Shown here piece by piece: positions 43,515-52,788 of a stretch of 64,000 nt of DNA. The notes below the pieces were generated by a model. It ran no database searches and was not told the DNA's origin. It saw only the letters and a list, made by a program, of their open reading frames with translations. Positions within the stretch are counted from its first letter, which is position 1; the number at the start of each line of letters is the position of its first letter. The stretch spans positions 280,325-344,324 of the forward strand of contig NZ_JADZAT010000028.1 of assembly GCF_020852455.1 (NCBI RefSeq), written 5' to 3'. This DNA comes from Novosphingobium sp. GTDB taxonomy: Bacteria > Pseudomonadota > Alphaproteobacteria > Sphingomonadales > Sphingomonadaceae. A program made the translations under genes and the position numbers.

Positions 43515-46500
43515 ATGGGTGCCTTGCCGCGCAGAACGATCACGGCAATGCTGGGGTTCCTGATGGCGCTGCTGTTCGCAGTGCTAAGCCCTTCCGTGTC
43601 TGCAGCACCGCCAACCAAATTCGACCATTTCAAGACCGGCTTCCCGCTGACCGGCGCCCATGCCACGGTGAAGTGCGAAAGCTGCCACGCCAATGGCCAG
43701 TTCGACGGCACGCCCAGGGACTGCAAGGCTTGCCACAATTCGGTCCGCGCCACCGGCCTGCCGGCCAACCACCTGCGCACCGAGGACAATTGCGACAGCT
43801 GCCACACCACCAAACAGTGGCAGGTCAGCAAGTTCGATCACTCCAAGTATTCGGGCACCTGCGCCGGCTGCCACAACGGGGTGCAGGCGGTGGGCAAGCC
43901 ATCAAGCCACATCCAGACCGCGCAGGAATGCAGCGCCTGCCATACGACCAACAACTGGAACGCAGCCCGGTTTGACCATACCGGCGTTACCGGCAACTGC
44001 GCCAGTTGCCATGATGGCCGCAAGGCCACCGGCAAGGGCAGCACCCACCTGCCGACCACCAAGGATTGCAGCACCTGCCATGGCACCAACGGCTGGGCCG
44101 GTGCCAGATTCGATCACGCCGGGGTGACCGGCGATTGCGCCAGCTGTCACAACGGCACCACCGCCAAGGGCAAGCCGGCCAGCCACTTGCCGACCAACAA
44201 TGCCTGCGCCGATTGTCACAAGGTTGCAGCCTGGACTCCGGCGACTTTCAACCACGCCGATACCAGCGCGACCTGCTCGACCTGCCACAACGGGACCAGG
44301 GCCAAGGGCAAGGGCGCCACCCACATCGCCACCACCGCCGAATGCAGCCAGTGTCATACCAGCACGGCCTGGACCCCGGCCAGCTTCAGCCACAGCGGCG
44401 TAACCGGCAACTGCGCCAGTTGCCACAACGGCACCAGCGCCACCGGCAAATCGTCGAGCCACATCAGCACCAATACCAATTGCCAGGATTGCCACACCAC
44501 CACCGCCTGGGCCCCGGCCAAGGCGGTCAACCATGCCGACGTGATCGGCACCTGCTCGAGCTGCCACAACGGGACCAAGGCCAAGGGCAAGCCAAGTACC
44601 CACGTGCCCACCAGCCAGGAATGCTCCAGCTGCCACAGCACCGCCGCCTGGACCCCCGCAAGCTTCAACCACAGCGGGGTAACCGCAGCCTGTTCGACCT
44701 GTCACAACGGCACCCAGGCCACCGGCAAGTCGAGCGCGCATATCGCCACCAACAACAATTGCCAGGATTGCCACACCACTTCGGTCTGGACACCCGCCAA
44801 GGCGGTCAACCACGCCGACGTGATCGGCACCTGTTCGAGCTGTCACAACGGCACCAAGGCCAAGGGCAAGAGCGCGACCCATATTGCCACCACGGCAGAA
44901 TGCAGCCAGTGTCACTCCACCAATGGCTGGACCCCGGCGAACTTCAACCACGCCAATGCCACCGGCACCTGCTATTCCTGCCACAATGGCACCAATGCCA
45001 CCGGCAAATCATCGACCCATATCAACACCAACACCAATTGTGCTGATTGCCACACCACCACGGCCTGGGCTCCGGCCAAGACGGTCAATCATGCTGATGT
45101 GATCGGCACCTGTTCCAGCTGCCACAACGGCACCAAGGCCAAGGGCAAATCGGCCACGCACATCCCGACCACGCAGGAATGTTCAACCTGCCACAGCACC
45201 ACAGCCTGGACCCCGGCAACCTTCAGCCACAGCGGCGTGACCGCAGCCTGCTCGACCTGCCACAACGGCACCAATGCGACGGGCAAAAGCGCCAGCCACA
45301 TCACCACCAACAACAACTGCCAGGACTGCCACACCACTTCGGTCTGGACACCCGCCAAGGCGGTCAACCATGCCGATGTGATCGGCACCTGTTCCAGCTG
45401 TCACAATGGCACCAAGGCCAGTGGCAAGAGCGCGACCCATATCGCCACCACCGCCGAATGTTCGACCTGCCACAGCACGACCGCCTGGACCCCGGCGAAC
45501 TTCAGCCACGCCAACGCCACGGGCTCTTGTGCGTCGTGCCACAACGGCACCAACGCGACGGGTAAATCCGCAACGCACATCAACACCAACAGCAACTGCC
45601 AGGATTGCCACACCACCGTGGCCTGGGCCCCGGCCAAGGCGGTCAACCATGCCGACGTGATCGGCACCTGCTCCAGCTGCCACAACGGCACCAAGGCCAG
45701 CGGCAAGAGCGCGACCCACATCGCCACCACCGCCGAATGTTCGACCTGCCACAGCACCACCGCCTGGACCCCGGCGAACTTCAGCCACAGCAATGTGACC
45801 GGCACCTGCGCTTCGTGCCACAACGGCACCAATGCCACCGGCAAGAGTGCAACGCACATCAACACCAACAGCAATTGCCAGGATTGCCACACCACCACCG
45901 CCTGGGCTCCGGCCAAGACGGTCAACCACGCCGACGTTATCGGCACCTGTTCGAGCTGCCACAACGGCAGCACTGCGATGGGCAAGCCGGCCACCCACAT
46001 CGCCACAACCGCGCAGTGCAGCGATTGCCATTCCACCACCGCGTGGACCCCGGCGAACTTCAGTCACAGCAATGTGACCGGCAGCTGCTATTCGTGCCAC
46101 AACGGCACCAATGCCACCGGCAAATCGGCCACCCATATCGCCACCAACAATGTCTGCGAAGACTGCCACACCAGCGCCGCCTGGGCTCCGGCCAAGACGG
46201 TCAACCACAACGATGTGATCGGCACCTGCTCAAGCTGCCACAACGGCAGCGTGGCCCTGGGCAAGCCCGCGACCCATATCGCCACCACCGCGCAGTGCAG
46301 CGATTGCCATTCCACCACCGCGTGGACCCCAGCCAATTTCAGCCACGCCAACGTGACCAGCAGTTGTTCGACCTGCCACAACGGCACCCAGGCGACCGGC
46401 AAGAACGCGACCCACGTCAACACCACCAACACCTGCGGCGATTGCCACACCACCGTCGCCTGGGTCCCGATCAAGACGTTCAATCACGCAGACGCGATCG

Positions 46501-47204
46501 GCACCTGCGCCAGCTGCCACAACGGCACCGCCGCGCCGGGCAAATCGCCCACGCACATCAATTCGACCAGCAATTGCGATTATTGCCACGTGACCACCGC
46601 CTGGACTGCGGCGACGATGGATCACACCCAGGCGCTTGGCACCTGCGCCAGCTGTCACAACGGCACCACCGCCATGGGCAAGCCGGCCACGCACATTGCC
46701 ACCACTGCCGATTGCAGCACCTGCCACCGCACCACTGCCTGGCTGCCCGCCTCGGTCGATCACACCACTGTCGGGACCAATTGTTCGAGCTGCCACAACG
46801 GCACCAATGCCACCGGCAAATCGGCCACCCATTTCATCACCACGCTGCAATGCGGAACCTGCCACCGCACCAGCGCCTGGGTGCCGACGCTGACCTTCAC
46901 CCACAGCTCGCCAAACTATCCGGGTACCCACTCCCGCGCGCTGCTGTGCAGCGATTGTCACACCACCAATTCGCAGACTGTGCCCTATCGCTCCCCCAGC
47001 TACACGGGCACCTGCGCGGCGTGCCACTCCAATGACTACAAGCAGAGCGAGCACAAGAAATATGAAAGCCCGACAACGGCTTACTACACTGTGTCCGAGC
47101 TGCGCGACTGCACCGGCGCCTGCCACCTCTATACCAACAGCTCGATGACCACGATCAAGGAACGGCGATCGGGAGAGCATCGGGTTAGTTCTTCCGACTT
47201 CTGA
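43515..47204 (+). CDS. Giant multiheme cytochrome c, about 49 CxxCH motifs
   Basis: A 1229-residue exported protein (signal peptide MLGFLMALLFAVLSPSVSA). I count 49 CxxCH motifs plus one CTGACH near the C-terminus, about one heme per 25 residues. The N-terminal module (KFDHFKTGFPLTGAH) resembles the 24-heme neighbour. The rest is built of alternating 46- and 47-residue units. Each unit holds two CxxCH and two further His (GKxxTH and NH/SH), the number needed for bis-His coordination. The final ~100 residues break the pattern. The ribosome site is weak, and a GC-rich hairpin lies just upstream. An extended heme wire is the natural reading, but no structure supports it yet. Confidence 0.9.
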   Translation: MGALPRRTITAMLGFLMALLFAVLSPSVSAAPPTKFDHFKTGFPLTGAHATVKCESCHANGQFDGTPRDCKACHNSVRATGLPANHLRTEDNCDSCHTTKQWQVSKFDHSKYSGTCAGCHNGVQAVGKPSSHIQTAQECSACHTTNNWNAARFDHTGVTGNCASCHDGRKATGKGSTHLPTTKDCSTCHGTNGWAGARFDHAGVTGDCASCHNGTTAKGKPASHLPTNNACADCHKVAAWTPATFNHADTSATCSTCHNGTRAKGKGATHIATTAECSQCHTSTAWTPASFSHSGVTGNCASCHNGTSATGKSSSHISTNTNCQDCHTTTAWAPAKAVNHADVIGTCSSCHNGTKAKGKPSTHVPTSQECSSCHSTAAWTPASFNHSGVTAACSTCHNGTQATGKSSAHIATNNNCQDCHTTSVWTPAKAVNHADVIGTCSSCHNGTKAKGKSATHIATTAECSQCHSTNGWTPANFNHANATGTCYSCHNGTNATGKSSTHINTNTNCADCHTTTAWAPAKTVNHADVIGTCSSCHNGTKAKGKSATHIPTTQECSTCHSTTAWTPATFSHSGVTAACSTCHNGTNATGKSASHITTNNNCQDCHTTSVWTPAKAVNHADVIGTCSSCHNGTKASGKSATHIATTAECSTCHSTTAWTPANFSHANATGSCASCHNGTNATGKSATHINTNSNCQDCHTTVAWAPAKAVNHADVIGTCSSCHNGTKASGKSATHIATTAECSTCHSTTAWTPANFSHSNVTGTCASCHNGTNATGKSATHINTNSNCQDCHTTTAWAPAKTVNHADVIGTCSSCHNGSTAMGKPATHIATTAQCSDCHSTTAWTPANFSHSNVTGSCYSCHNGTNATGKSATHIATNNVCEDCHTSAAWAPAKTVNHNDVIGTCSSCHNGSVALGKPATHIATTAQCSDCHSTTAWTPANFSHANVTSSCSTCHNGTQATGKNATHVNTTNTCGDCHTTVAWVPIKTFNHADAIGTCASCHNGTAAPGKSPTHINSTSNCDYCHVTTAWTAATMDHTQALGTCASCHNGTTAMGKPATHIATTADCSTCHRTTAWLPASVDHTTVGTNCSSCHNGTNATGKSATHFITTLQCGTCHRTSAWVPTLTFTHSSPNYPGTHSRALLCSDCHTTNSQTVPYRSPSYTGTCAACHSNDYKQSEHKKYESPTTAYYTVSELRDCTGACHLYTNSSMTTIKERRSGEHRVSSSDF
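44411..46520 (+). repeat. 279-bp tandem coding repeat inside the giant cytochrome
   Basis: The same lysine codon before the (Ala/Thr)-Val-Asn-His segment ends at 44522, 44801, 45080, 45359, 45638, 45917, 46196 and 46475 (Phe for Val in the last). These are eight anchors spaced exactly 279 bp (93 residues, four CxxCH per unit). The half-unit is 138-141 bp. Outer limits are approximate. Exact spacing with high DNA similarity points to recent amplification or gene conversion. Confidence 0.9.
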
Positions 47205-47220
47205 TCCACGGGGAAAAATC

Positions 47221-49890
47221 TTGAGCCTTCGTCGCGACTTCTGCAGCCCTACCGCGTTAACTATCGCATCGGCGATGGCCGCTACCGCGGGCGTGGTGCT
47301 GCCCAGCCCCGCTTTCGCCCAGTCGGTTTCGGACGATGCCCTGGCCGACCTGCAGGTCCAGAAGGTTGGCGATTGCACCAACCTGACGATCACCTTCAAC
47401 ACCCGGGTCCAGTTGCAGGGTTACTTTCCGGATCTGGCCGGGCGCGAACTGCATGTGCGCGTCCAGCCGCTCGATTCCACCGCGATCGGGCTTGGTTCGG
47501 ATTCGCTGCGCACGCCGGCCAGCGTGCCCGAACTGCGCTCGGTTTCCTATGAAGGCAGCAGCGCCGGCGGGCCGATCCTGTCGCTGTTCTTCACCCGCGA
47601 CACTGCCTTCAAGGTTGAGGCTGGCGCACTGCCCACCCAGCTGGTGATCAGCCTGAGCGCCCCGGAAAAAGCCGGGACCTGCGCTGTTTCGAACCAGGCC
47701 TTGCCCGCCGGCGTCGGTGCTGGCGCCGGCCCGGGCCAGGGCGGCGCGGCCATGGCCCAGGCGCCCAGCGGGTCCTATGTCATCAACCTCAGCTCAACCC
47801 CGGGCGCAGTCCCGCCGGTTTCAGAAACACAGGCCCAGGCGCTGACCGGGCGGGTGCTCTACGAAACCCAGTTCGAACGCGATTCGCAGACCTGGCATCG
47901 GTTGCGGCTGGGCTTTTTCGACAGCCGCGAACAGGCGGATGCCGCGCGCAAGCAATTGCTGGGTGCCTATCCCGAAGCCTGGGTGGTGAAAATCACCCCG
48001 GCCGAACGCGAACAGGCGATCACCGCGCCGCTGGCACTGGCCGGACCGGCCACGGCCGCGCCGACCGCATCCGCCCCTCCGGTCGCCATGGTCGGCAGCG
48101 AAGCCGATGCCGCGGAAACCGCGCGGCTGATCGGTGAGGCCGAAGGTGCGATCAAGGACAACAATTCGGACCGGGCGATCCAGCTGCTGACCAACGCAGC
48201 GCAAAAGCCCGAGAATGCCAACACCGCGCGCGCGATCGAGCTGCTGGGGCTGGCGCGCGAAAAGAAGGGGCAGAACGCCCATGCCCGCGCTCAGTACGAA
48301 GAATACCTGCGCCGCTATCCCAGCGGCGAGGGGACTGACCGGGTACGCCAACGGTTGGCCGCGCTGGACGGCAGCGGCTCCGGCGGCGGCCCGCTGCGCC
48401 AGGCCAGCGGGATCGCTGCGGGCGGGGCCGGCAAGTGGAAGTGGGGCCTGCGCGGCAGTGTCTCGCAATTCTATTTCCGCGACCAGGGCCGCACCAGCAC
48501 GCTGACCACTTCGTCCACCTTGGGTGACGAAGTTGACAATTCGGTCAACGTCAACCAGCTGCTGACCACCGGCGATGTGACCATTTCGGGCGGCAACGAT
48601 CGCCGGATGTTCCAGATCCGCGCCGCCGGGTCCTATACCAAGAACTTCGGAACCAGCACCTCGATCACCACGATCGACAACGGCACCGAAACGCAGACCT
48701 TCCGGTCGAAGCCGGGCGGCGGGATCGGTTCGATCAGCGCGCTCTATTTCGATTACAGCGACAACGATCTCAACACCCAGCTGCGGATCGGGCGCCAGAC
48801 CCGCAATTCGCAGGGCGTGCTGGGCCGGTTCGATGGCGCTCTGCTGGGCTTCCAGGCCAACCCGCACCTGCGCCTGAACGCCGTGGCCGGTTTCCCGGTG
48901 CTGTCATCGCGCCAGACCTATGTGAACACCGATCGCGCCTTTTACGGCGCCAGCGTCGATTTCGGGGCCAAGCGCAGCCCGGTGCAGTTCACGCTCTACT
49001 GGTTCGACCAGCATGCCAGGGGCGGGTTTATCGATCGCCGCTCGGTCGGGATCGAAAGCCGGCTGCTGAAGAAGAACTTCAACGCCTATGCGATGCTCGA
49101 CTATGATGTGAAGTTCGGCCAGCTCAACCTGGGGCTGCTGACGCTGAACTACAATTTCCCCGATACCTCCAGCCTCAGCCTGACTGCGGACTATCGCCGT
49201 TCGCCATTGCTGACGACCACCAATGCCCTGATCGGCCAGTTCGATACGATCAACAGCGTGCCCTTCACCAGCCTGGCCGGACTGAAGCCGTTCTTCACCG
49301 ATGACCAGATCTACCGCATGGCGCAGGATCGCACGCTGATCGCCAAGTCGCTGACCCTCACCTATTCGCGGCCGATCACCAGAAAGCTGCAGCTCAGCAC
49401 CGACTTTACCCTGACCGATACCGGCGGCACGCCCGGTACTGCGGCAACGGCCGGCACGCCCGAGATTCAGGCCATGCCGGCGATCGGCAAGGAGTATTAC
49501 TATGGGGTCCAGCTGATCGGGTCCGATCTGCTGATGGGCAGCGATATCTACATTCTGTCCGGCCGCTATGCCGATACCGCCACCGCGCGGATCTATACCG
49601 CTGATTTCAATGCCCGCCTGCCGATCACCAAATCGTTCCGCCTCAGCCCGCGCCTGCGCTATGGCTTTCGCGACAACAAGCCGGCAGGAGCGGTGGCCAA
49701 TCCCGGCACCTTCAAACAGTTCCAGCCAACCGTGCGGCTTAACTATTATCCGATCAAGAACAGCGAGATCGAGATCGAATTCGGTGGTAACTTCACCCGG
49801 CAGACGATGTGGAATTCGACGACTTCGGCCTATGACCGGGTCAATGAAAAGGGCTGGGTGCTCAGCGCCGGCTATCGTCTGGACTTCTGA
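47221..49890 (+). CDS. Outer-membrane beta-barrel with AMIN-like, SPOR and TPR regions
   Basis: An 889-residue exported protein from a TTG at 47221, 16 bp after the giant cytochrome. After a signal peptide (ending SPAFAQ), residues ~36-160 form a beta-rich AMIN-like domain. Residues ~210-265 match a SPOR domain (peptidoglycan-binding type), and ~300-385 hold TPR-like helices (RAIQLLTNAAQKPENANTARAIELLGLAREKKGQ). From ~405 to the end, long amphipathic beta-strands finish with YRLDF, a terminal Phe typical of outer-membrane barrels. In context it is the likely porin or surface partner of the multiheme cytochromes. No MtrB-type CxxC was found. Confidence 0.8.
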   Translation: MSLRRDFCSPTALTIASAMAATAGVVLPSPAFAQSVSDDALADLQVQKVGDCTNLTITFNTRVQLQGYFPDLAGRELHVRVQPLDSTAIGLGSDSLRTPASVPELRSVSYEGSSAGGPILSLFFTRDTAFKVEAGALPTQLVISLSAPEKAGTCAVSNQALPAGVGAGAGPGQGGAAMAQAPSGSYVINLSSTPGAVPPVSETQAQALTGRVLYETQFERDSQTWHRLRLGFFDSREQADAARKQLLGAYPEAWVVKITPAEREQAITAPLALAGPATAAPTASAPPVAMVGSEADAAETARLIGEAEGAIKDNNSDRAIQLLTNAAQKPENANTARAIELLGLAREKKGQNAHARAQYEEYLRRYPSGEGTDRVRQRLAALDGSGSGGGPLRQASGIAAGGAGKWKWGLRGSVSQFYFRDQGRTSTLTTSSTLGDEVDNSVNVNQLLTTGDVTISGGNDRRMFQIRAAGSYTKNFGTSTSITTIDNGTETQTFRSKPGGGIGSISALYFDYSDNDLNTQLRIGRQTRNSQGVLGRFDGALLGFQANPHLRLNAVAGFPVLSSRQTYVNTDRAFYGASVDFGAKRSPVQFTLYWFDQHARGGFIDRRSVGIESRLLKKNFNAYAMLDYDVKFGQLNLGLLTLNYNFPDTSSLSLTADYRRSPLLTTTNALIGQFDTINSVPFTSLAGLKPFFTDDQIYRMAQDRTLIAKSLTLTYSRPITRKLQLSTDFTLTDTGGTPGTAATAGTPEIQAMPAIGKEYYYGVQLIGSDLLMGSDIYILSGRYADTATARIYTADFNARLPITKSFRLSPRLRYGFRDNKPAGAVANPGTFKQFQPTVRLNYYPIKNSEIEIEFGGNFTRQTMWNSTTSAYDRVNEKGWVLSAGYRLDF

Positions 49891-49919
49891 GCGTTCGGAC
49901 CTGGGAATGGAGTTGACGT

Positions 49920-51869
49920 TTGATTGCTGAAGCCGGGCTGGCCGCCCTCTGGCTCGCCGCCGTAATGGCCTTGCTGCAACTGGTGCTGGGCGCCCTGGCG
50001 GTGGGCCGCAAGCAGTTGTCGCTGGCCGGGGCCATGGTTCCGGTCACGCTGGTCCAGGCCGGGCTGGTCAGCTTTGCCTTTGCCTGTCTGATCGCGGTCT
50101 TTGCCCGTTCGGACATGACCGTGCTGCTGGTCGCCGCCAACAGCCATTCGGCCAAGCCGATGATCTACAAGATTGCCGGCACCTGGGGGAACCACGAAGG
50201 CTCGATGCTGCTGTGGGTGACGATCCTGGGGCTGTCGGGCGCCACGATCGCGCTGTTTGAACGCAAGCTGCGGATCGATACCAAGCTGGCGACCCTGGCC
50301 GCGCAGGCGGCGATCGCGCTGGGCTTTTACGCCTTCCTGCTGTTCGCTTCGAACCCCTTCGCGCGGATCTCGGGCGTGATCGAGGGGGCCGGGCTCAATC
50401 CGCTGCTGCAGGATCCCGGTCTCGCCTTTCATCCGCCCACGCTTTACGCCGGTTATGTCGGCATGTCGGCGGCCTTCTCGTTCGCGGTGGGGGCATTGCT
50501 GACCCGCAATGTCAGTCCCGATTTTGCCCGCGCGATGCGGCCCTGGATTCTGGGTGCGTGGATCTTCCTGACCGTGGGGATCACCGCCGGCTCCTATTGG
50601 GCCTATTACACGCTGGGCTGGGGCGGCTGGTGGTTCTGGGACCCGGTCGAAAACGCCAGCCTGATGCCCTGGCTGGCGGCCACCGCGCTGCTCCATTCGG
50701 TCACCGTGCTGGCCACCCGCGACGGCCTGCGCGCCTGGACGATCATGCTTTCGGTGCTGGCCTTCTCGATGTCGATGGTCGGGACCTTCCTGGTCCGCTC
50801 GGGGATCCTCACCTCGGTCCATTCCTTCGCGGTCGATCCCGATCGCGGGCTGTTCATCCTGGCGCTGCTGGCGATCTACATCGCCGGGGCGCTGGCGTTG
50901 TTCGCGGCACGGGTCGGCACTGTGCTGGAAGGCAACCGGTTCGACCTGTTCAGCCGCGAGGCCGCGCTGGTGGTCAACAACCTGATCCTGACCGTGATCC
51001 TGGTGATCGTCATGGCCGGGACGCTCTATCCGCTGATCCTCGAAGCGGCGACCGGGGCAAAGATTTCGGTCGGGGCGCCCTATTTCAATGCGGCGGCGGG
51101 TCCGCTGGCGCTGATCCTGATGCTGCTGATCGGTGCCGGGCCGCTGCTGCGCTGGCGCAAGGACCTGCCGAAGGCGCTGCTTGACCGGATGGCGCCCGCG
51201 CTGCTGGCCGGGGCCGCCGCGCTGCTGCTGCTCGCGGCCTTTGCCGGGCGGATCGGCGTGCTGCCGCTGCTGGGGCTGGTCGCCGCTGCGGTGGTGGGCG
51301 TCGCCAGCCTTGCGCCGCTGTGGAAGCGCGATCTCAAGCGCGCGCCGCTGTTCACCTGGGGCATGGTGATCGCCCACCTGGGCTGCGCGGTCAGCATGGC
51401 GGGGATGGCCTGCGATGCCGCCTTCATCAAGGAAAGCATGGTCGCGATGGCCACAAATGAAACGCGCCCGATCGGCCCGTTCGAGGTGACCCTGCTGGGG
51501 GTGCGCGAAAAGCCGGGGCCAAATTACCAGGCGCTGGAGGCCGTACTTTCGGTGCGCCGCGCCGGTGGGGGCGAACCGTTCGAAATGCTGCCCCAGCTCC
51601 ATGCCTTCAGCGATCCACAGATGACCACCAACCAGGCCGCGATCAAGACCTTCTGGAACGGCCAGCTCTATCTGGTCCTGGGTGAAAATTCGGACGGGCA
51701 GAACTTCCTGATGCGGCTGTGGTGGAAACCCTTCGTGACCCTGATCTGGCTGGGCGGGATCCTGATCGCGCTGGGCGGCGTGCTGGCGCTGCTGGGCCGG
51801 GTCAAGCGCGATGTCTGGAACAATCGCTGGCCCTGGCAGGCCGCGATTGGCGCGGAGGTTCGGTCATGA
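49920..51869 (+). CDS. ccmF: Heme lyase subunit CcmF
   Basis: A 649-residue polytopic protein of the CcmF/NrfE family that ligates heme to apocytochrome c. The heme-handling WGGWWFWDPVENASLMPW motif is present, with many helices and the conserved early motif TWGNHEGSMLLWV. The TTG at 49920 has GGAG seven bases upstream. It follows the barrel gene by 29 bp, so it is part of the same operon, and it overlaps ccmG by 4 bp. This looks like a dedicated set for the neighbouring cytochromes rather than the housekeeping one. Confidence 0.95.
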   Translation: MIAEAGLAALWLAAVMALLQLVLGALAVGRKQLSLAGAMVPVTLVQAGLVSFAFACLIAVFARSDMTVLLVAANSHSAKPMIYKIAGTWGNHEGSMLLWVTILGLSGATIALFERKLRIDTKLATLAAQAAIALGFYAFLLFASNPFARISGVIEGAGLNPLLQDPGLAFHPPTLYAGYVGMSAAFSFAVGALLTRNVSPDFARAMRPWILGAWIFLTVGITAGSYWAYYTLGWGGWWFWDPVENASLMPWLAATALLHSVTVLATRDGLRAWTIMLSVLAFSMSMVGTFLVRSGILTSVHSFAVDPDRGLFILALLAIYIAGALALFAARVGTVLEGNRFDLFSREAALVVNNLILTVILVIVMAGTLYPLILEAATGAKISVGAPYFNAAAGPLALILMLLIGAGPLLRWRKDLPKALLDRMAPALLAGAAALLLLAAFAGRIGVLPLLGLVAAAVVGVASLAPLWKRDLKRAPLFTWGMVIAHLGCAVSMAGMACDAAFIKESMVAMATNETRPIGPFEVTLLGVREKPGPNYQALEAVLSVRRAGGGEPFEMLPQLHAFSDPQMTTNQAAIKTFWNGQLYLVLGENSDGQNFLMRLWWKPFVTLIWLGGILIALGGVLALLGRVKRDVWNNRWPWQAAIGAEVRS

Positions 51870-52396
51870 ACCGCAAGGTGCTGTTGTGGGCCCCCTTCGT
51901 GCTGGTGGTGGCACTGTTTGGTGCCTTCTTTGTGGGGCTCAGGAACCCTGATGATCGCGTGATCGCCTCGCAGATGGTCGGCAAGCCGCTGCCCGAATTC
52001 AGTGCTGCGGCGGTGATGCCTGGCCAGCCGGGAACCGCCAGCAGCGACTACCGCGACGGCAAGCCGCGGATGATCAACATCTTCGCGTCATGGTGCGTGC
52101 CCTGCGCCGCCGAGGCCCCGATGCTGGCCCAGCTCAAGGCCGCCGGCGCCCAGATCGATGGCATCGCCGTCCACGATGCGCCCGAACCGCTGGCCAAGTT
52201 CCTGGCCCAGAACGGAAATCCGTTCAGCCGGATCGGCCTTGACCCCGAAGGCCGCGCACAGATCGCGTTCGGATCGGCCGGGGTGCCGGAAACCTTCGTG
52301 GTCGATGGCCAGGGCAAGATCATCTATCAGCACATTGGGATCGTCGAACCCAAGGACGTGCCGATGCTGCTCAACCTGCTGGGGATCAAGCCATGA
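51866..52396 (+). CDS. ccmG: Thiol:disulfide interchange protein CcmG/DsbE
   Basis: A 176-residue periplasmic thioredoxin-like protein with an N-terminal anchor (LLWAPFVLVVALFGAFFVGL) and the active site WCVPC. It has the family's GVPETFVVDGQGKIIYQHIG segment with the cis-Pro. It reduces the apocytochrome CxxCH cysteines before heme attachment. It overlaps ccmF and ccmH by 4 bp each, indicating coupled translation. Each large cytochrome here needs many such reductions, which fits the location. Confidence 0.95.
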   Translation: MNRKVLLWAPFVLVVALFGAFFVGLRNPDDRVIASQMVGKPLPEFSAAAVMPGQPGTASSDYRDGKPRMINIFASWCVPCAAEAPMLAQLKAAGAQIDGIAVHDAPEPLAKFLAQNGNPFSRIGLDPEGRAQIAFGSAGVPETFVVDGQGKIIYQHIGIVEPKDVPMLLNLLGIKP

Positions 52397-52788
52397 AGCC
52401 TTCAGCCCTGCTCGCCGCTGTCGCTCTGGCCCTTGCCGCGCCCGCGTTCGCCCAGGATCTCGCCGAAATCTCGCTGGCCGATCCCAGGCAGGAAGCCCAG
52501 GCCGTGGCCCTGATGGATTCGATTCGCTGCGTGGTCTGCCAGGGCCAGCCGGTTTCGGGCAGCAATGCCAGCCTGGCGGGCGACATGCGCCGCCTGATCC
52601 GCGAGCGGATCGCCGCCGGCGACAAGCCCGAGGATGTCCGCGCGATGCTGGTTTCGAAATACGGTGACTGGGTCAGCTTCAAGCCGGTGGTCAAACCCGC
52701 CACCCTGCCGCTGTGGATCGTGCCGCTGCTGGCGCTGCTGGGCGGCGTCTGGCTGGTGTCGCGCCGGGTCAGGCTGGGGCGCGGCTGA
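52393..52788 (+). CDS. ccmH: Cytochrome c maturation protein CcmH
   Basis: A 131-residue protein with signal peptide (LLAAVALALAAPAFA), the redox motif RCVVCQGQPVSGSNASLAGDMR and a C-terminal anchor (LWIVPLLALLGGVWLV). This is the short CcmH form, which together with CcmF and CcmI forms the heme lyase. Its stop overlaps the next ATG (TGATG). Confidence 0.94.
   Translation: MKPSALLAAVALALAAPAFAQDLAEISLADPRQEAQAVALMDSIRCVVCQGQPVSGSNASLAGDMRRLIRERIAAGDKPEDVRAMLVSKYGDWVSFKPVVKPATLPLWIVPLLALLGGVWLVSRRVRLGRG

Noticed and set aside
44411-46520. Regularly spaced repeat considered as a CRISPR array
   Set aside because: The repeat is 279 bp, coding and without unique spacers; no cas genes.
45605-47035. 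Plus-strand out-of-frame ORFs in the giant cytochrome (LPQRHQ-type repeats)
   Set aside because: They translate the cytochrome repeat in a second frame; the CxxCH frame is the real one.
49872-51602. 576-residue minus-strand ORF opposite ccmF
   Set aside because: Gln/Arg/Asp-rich low-complexity translation; ccmF is unambiguous.
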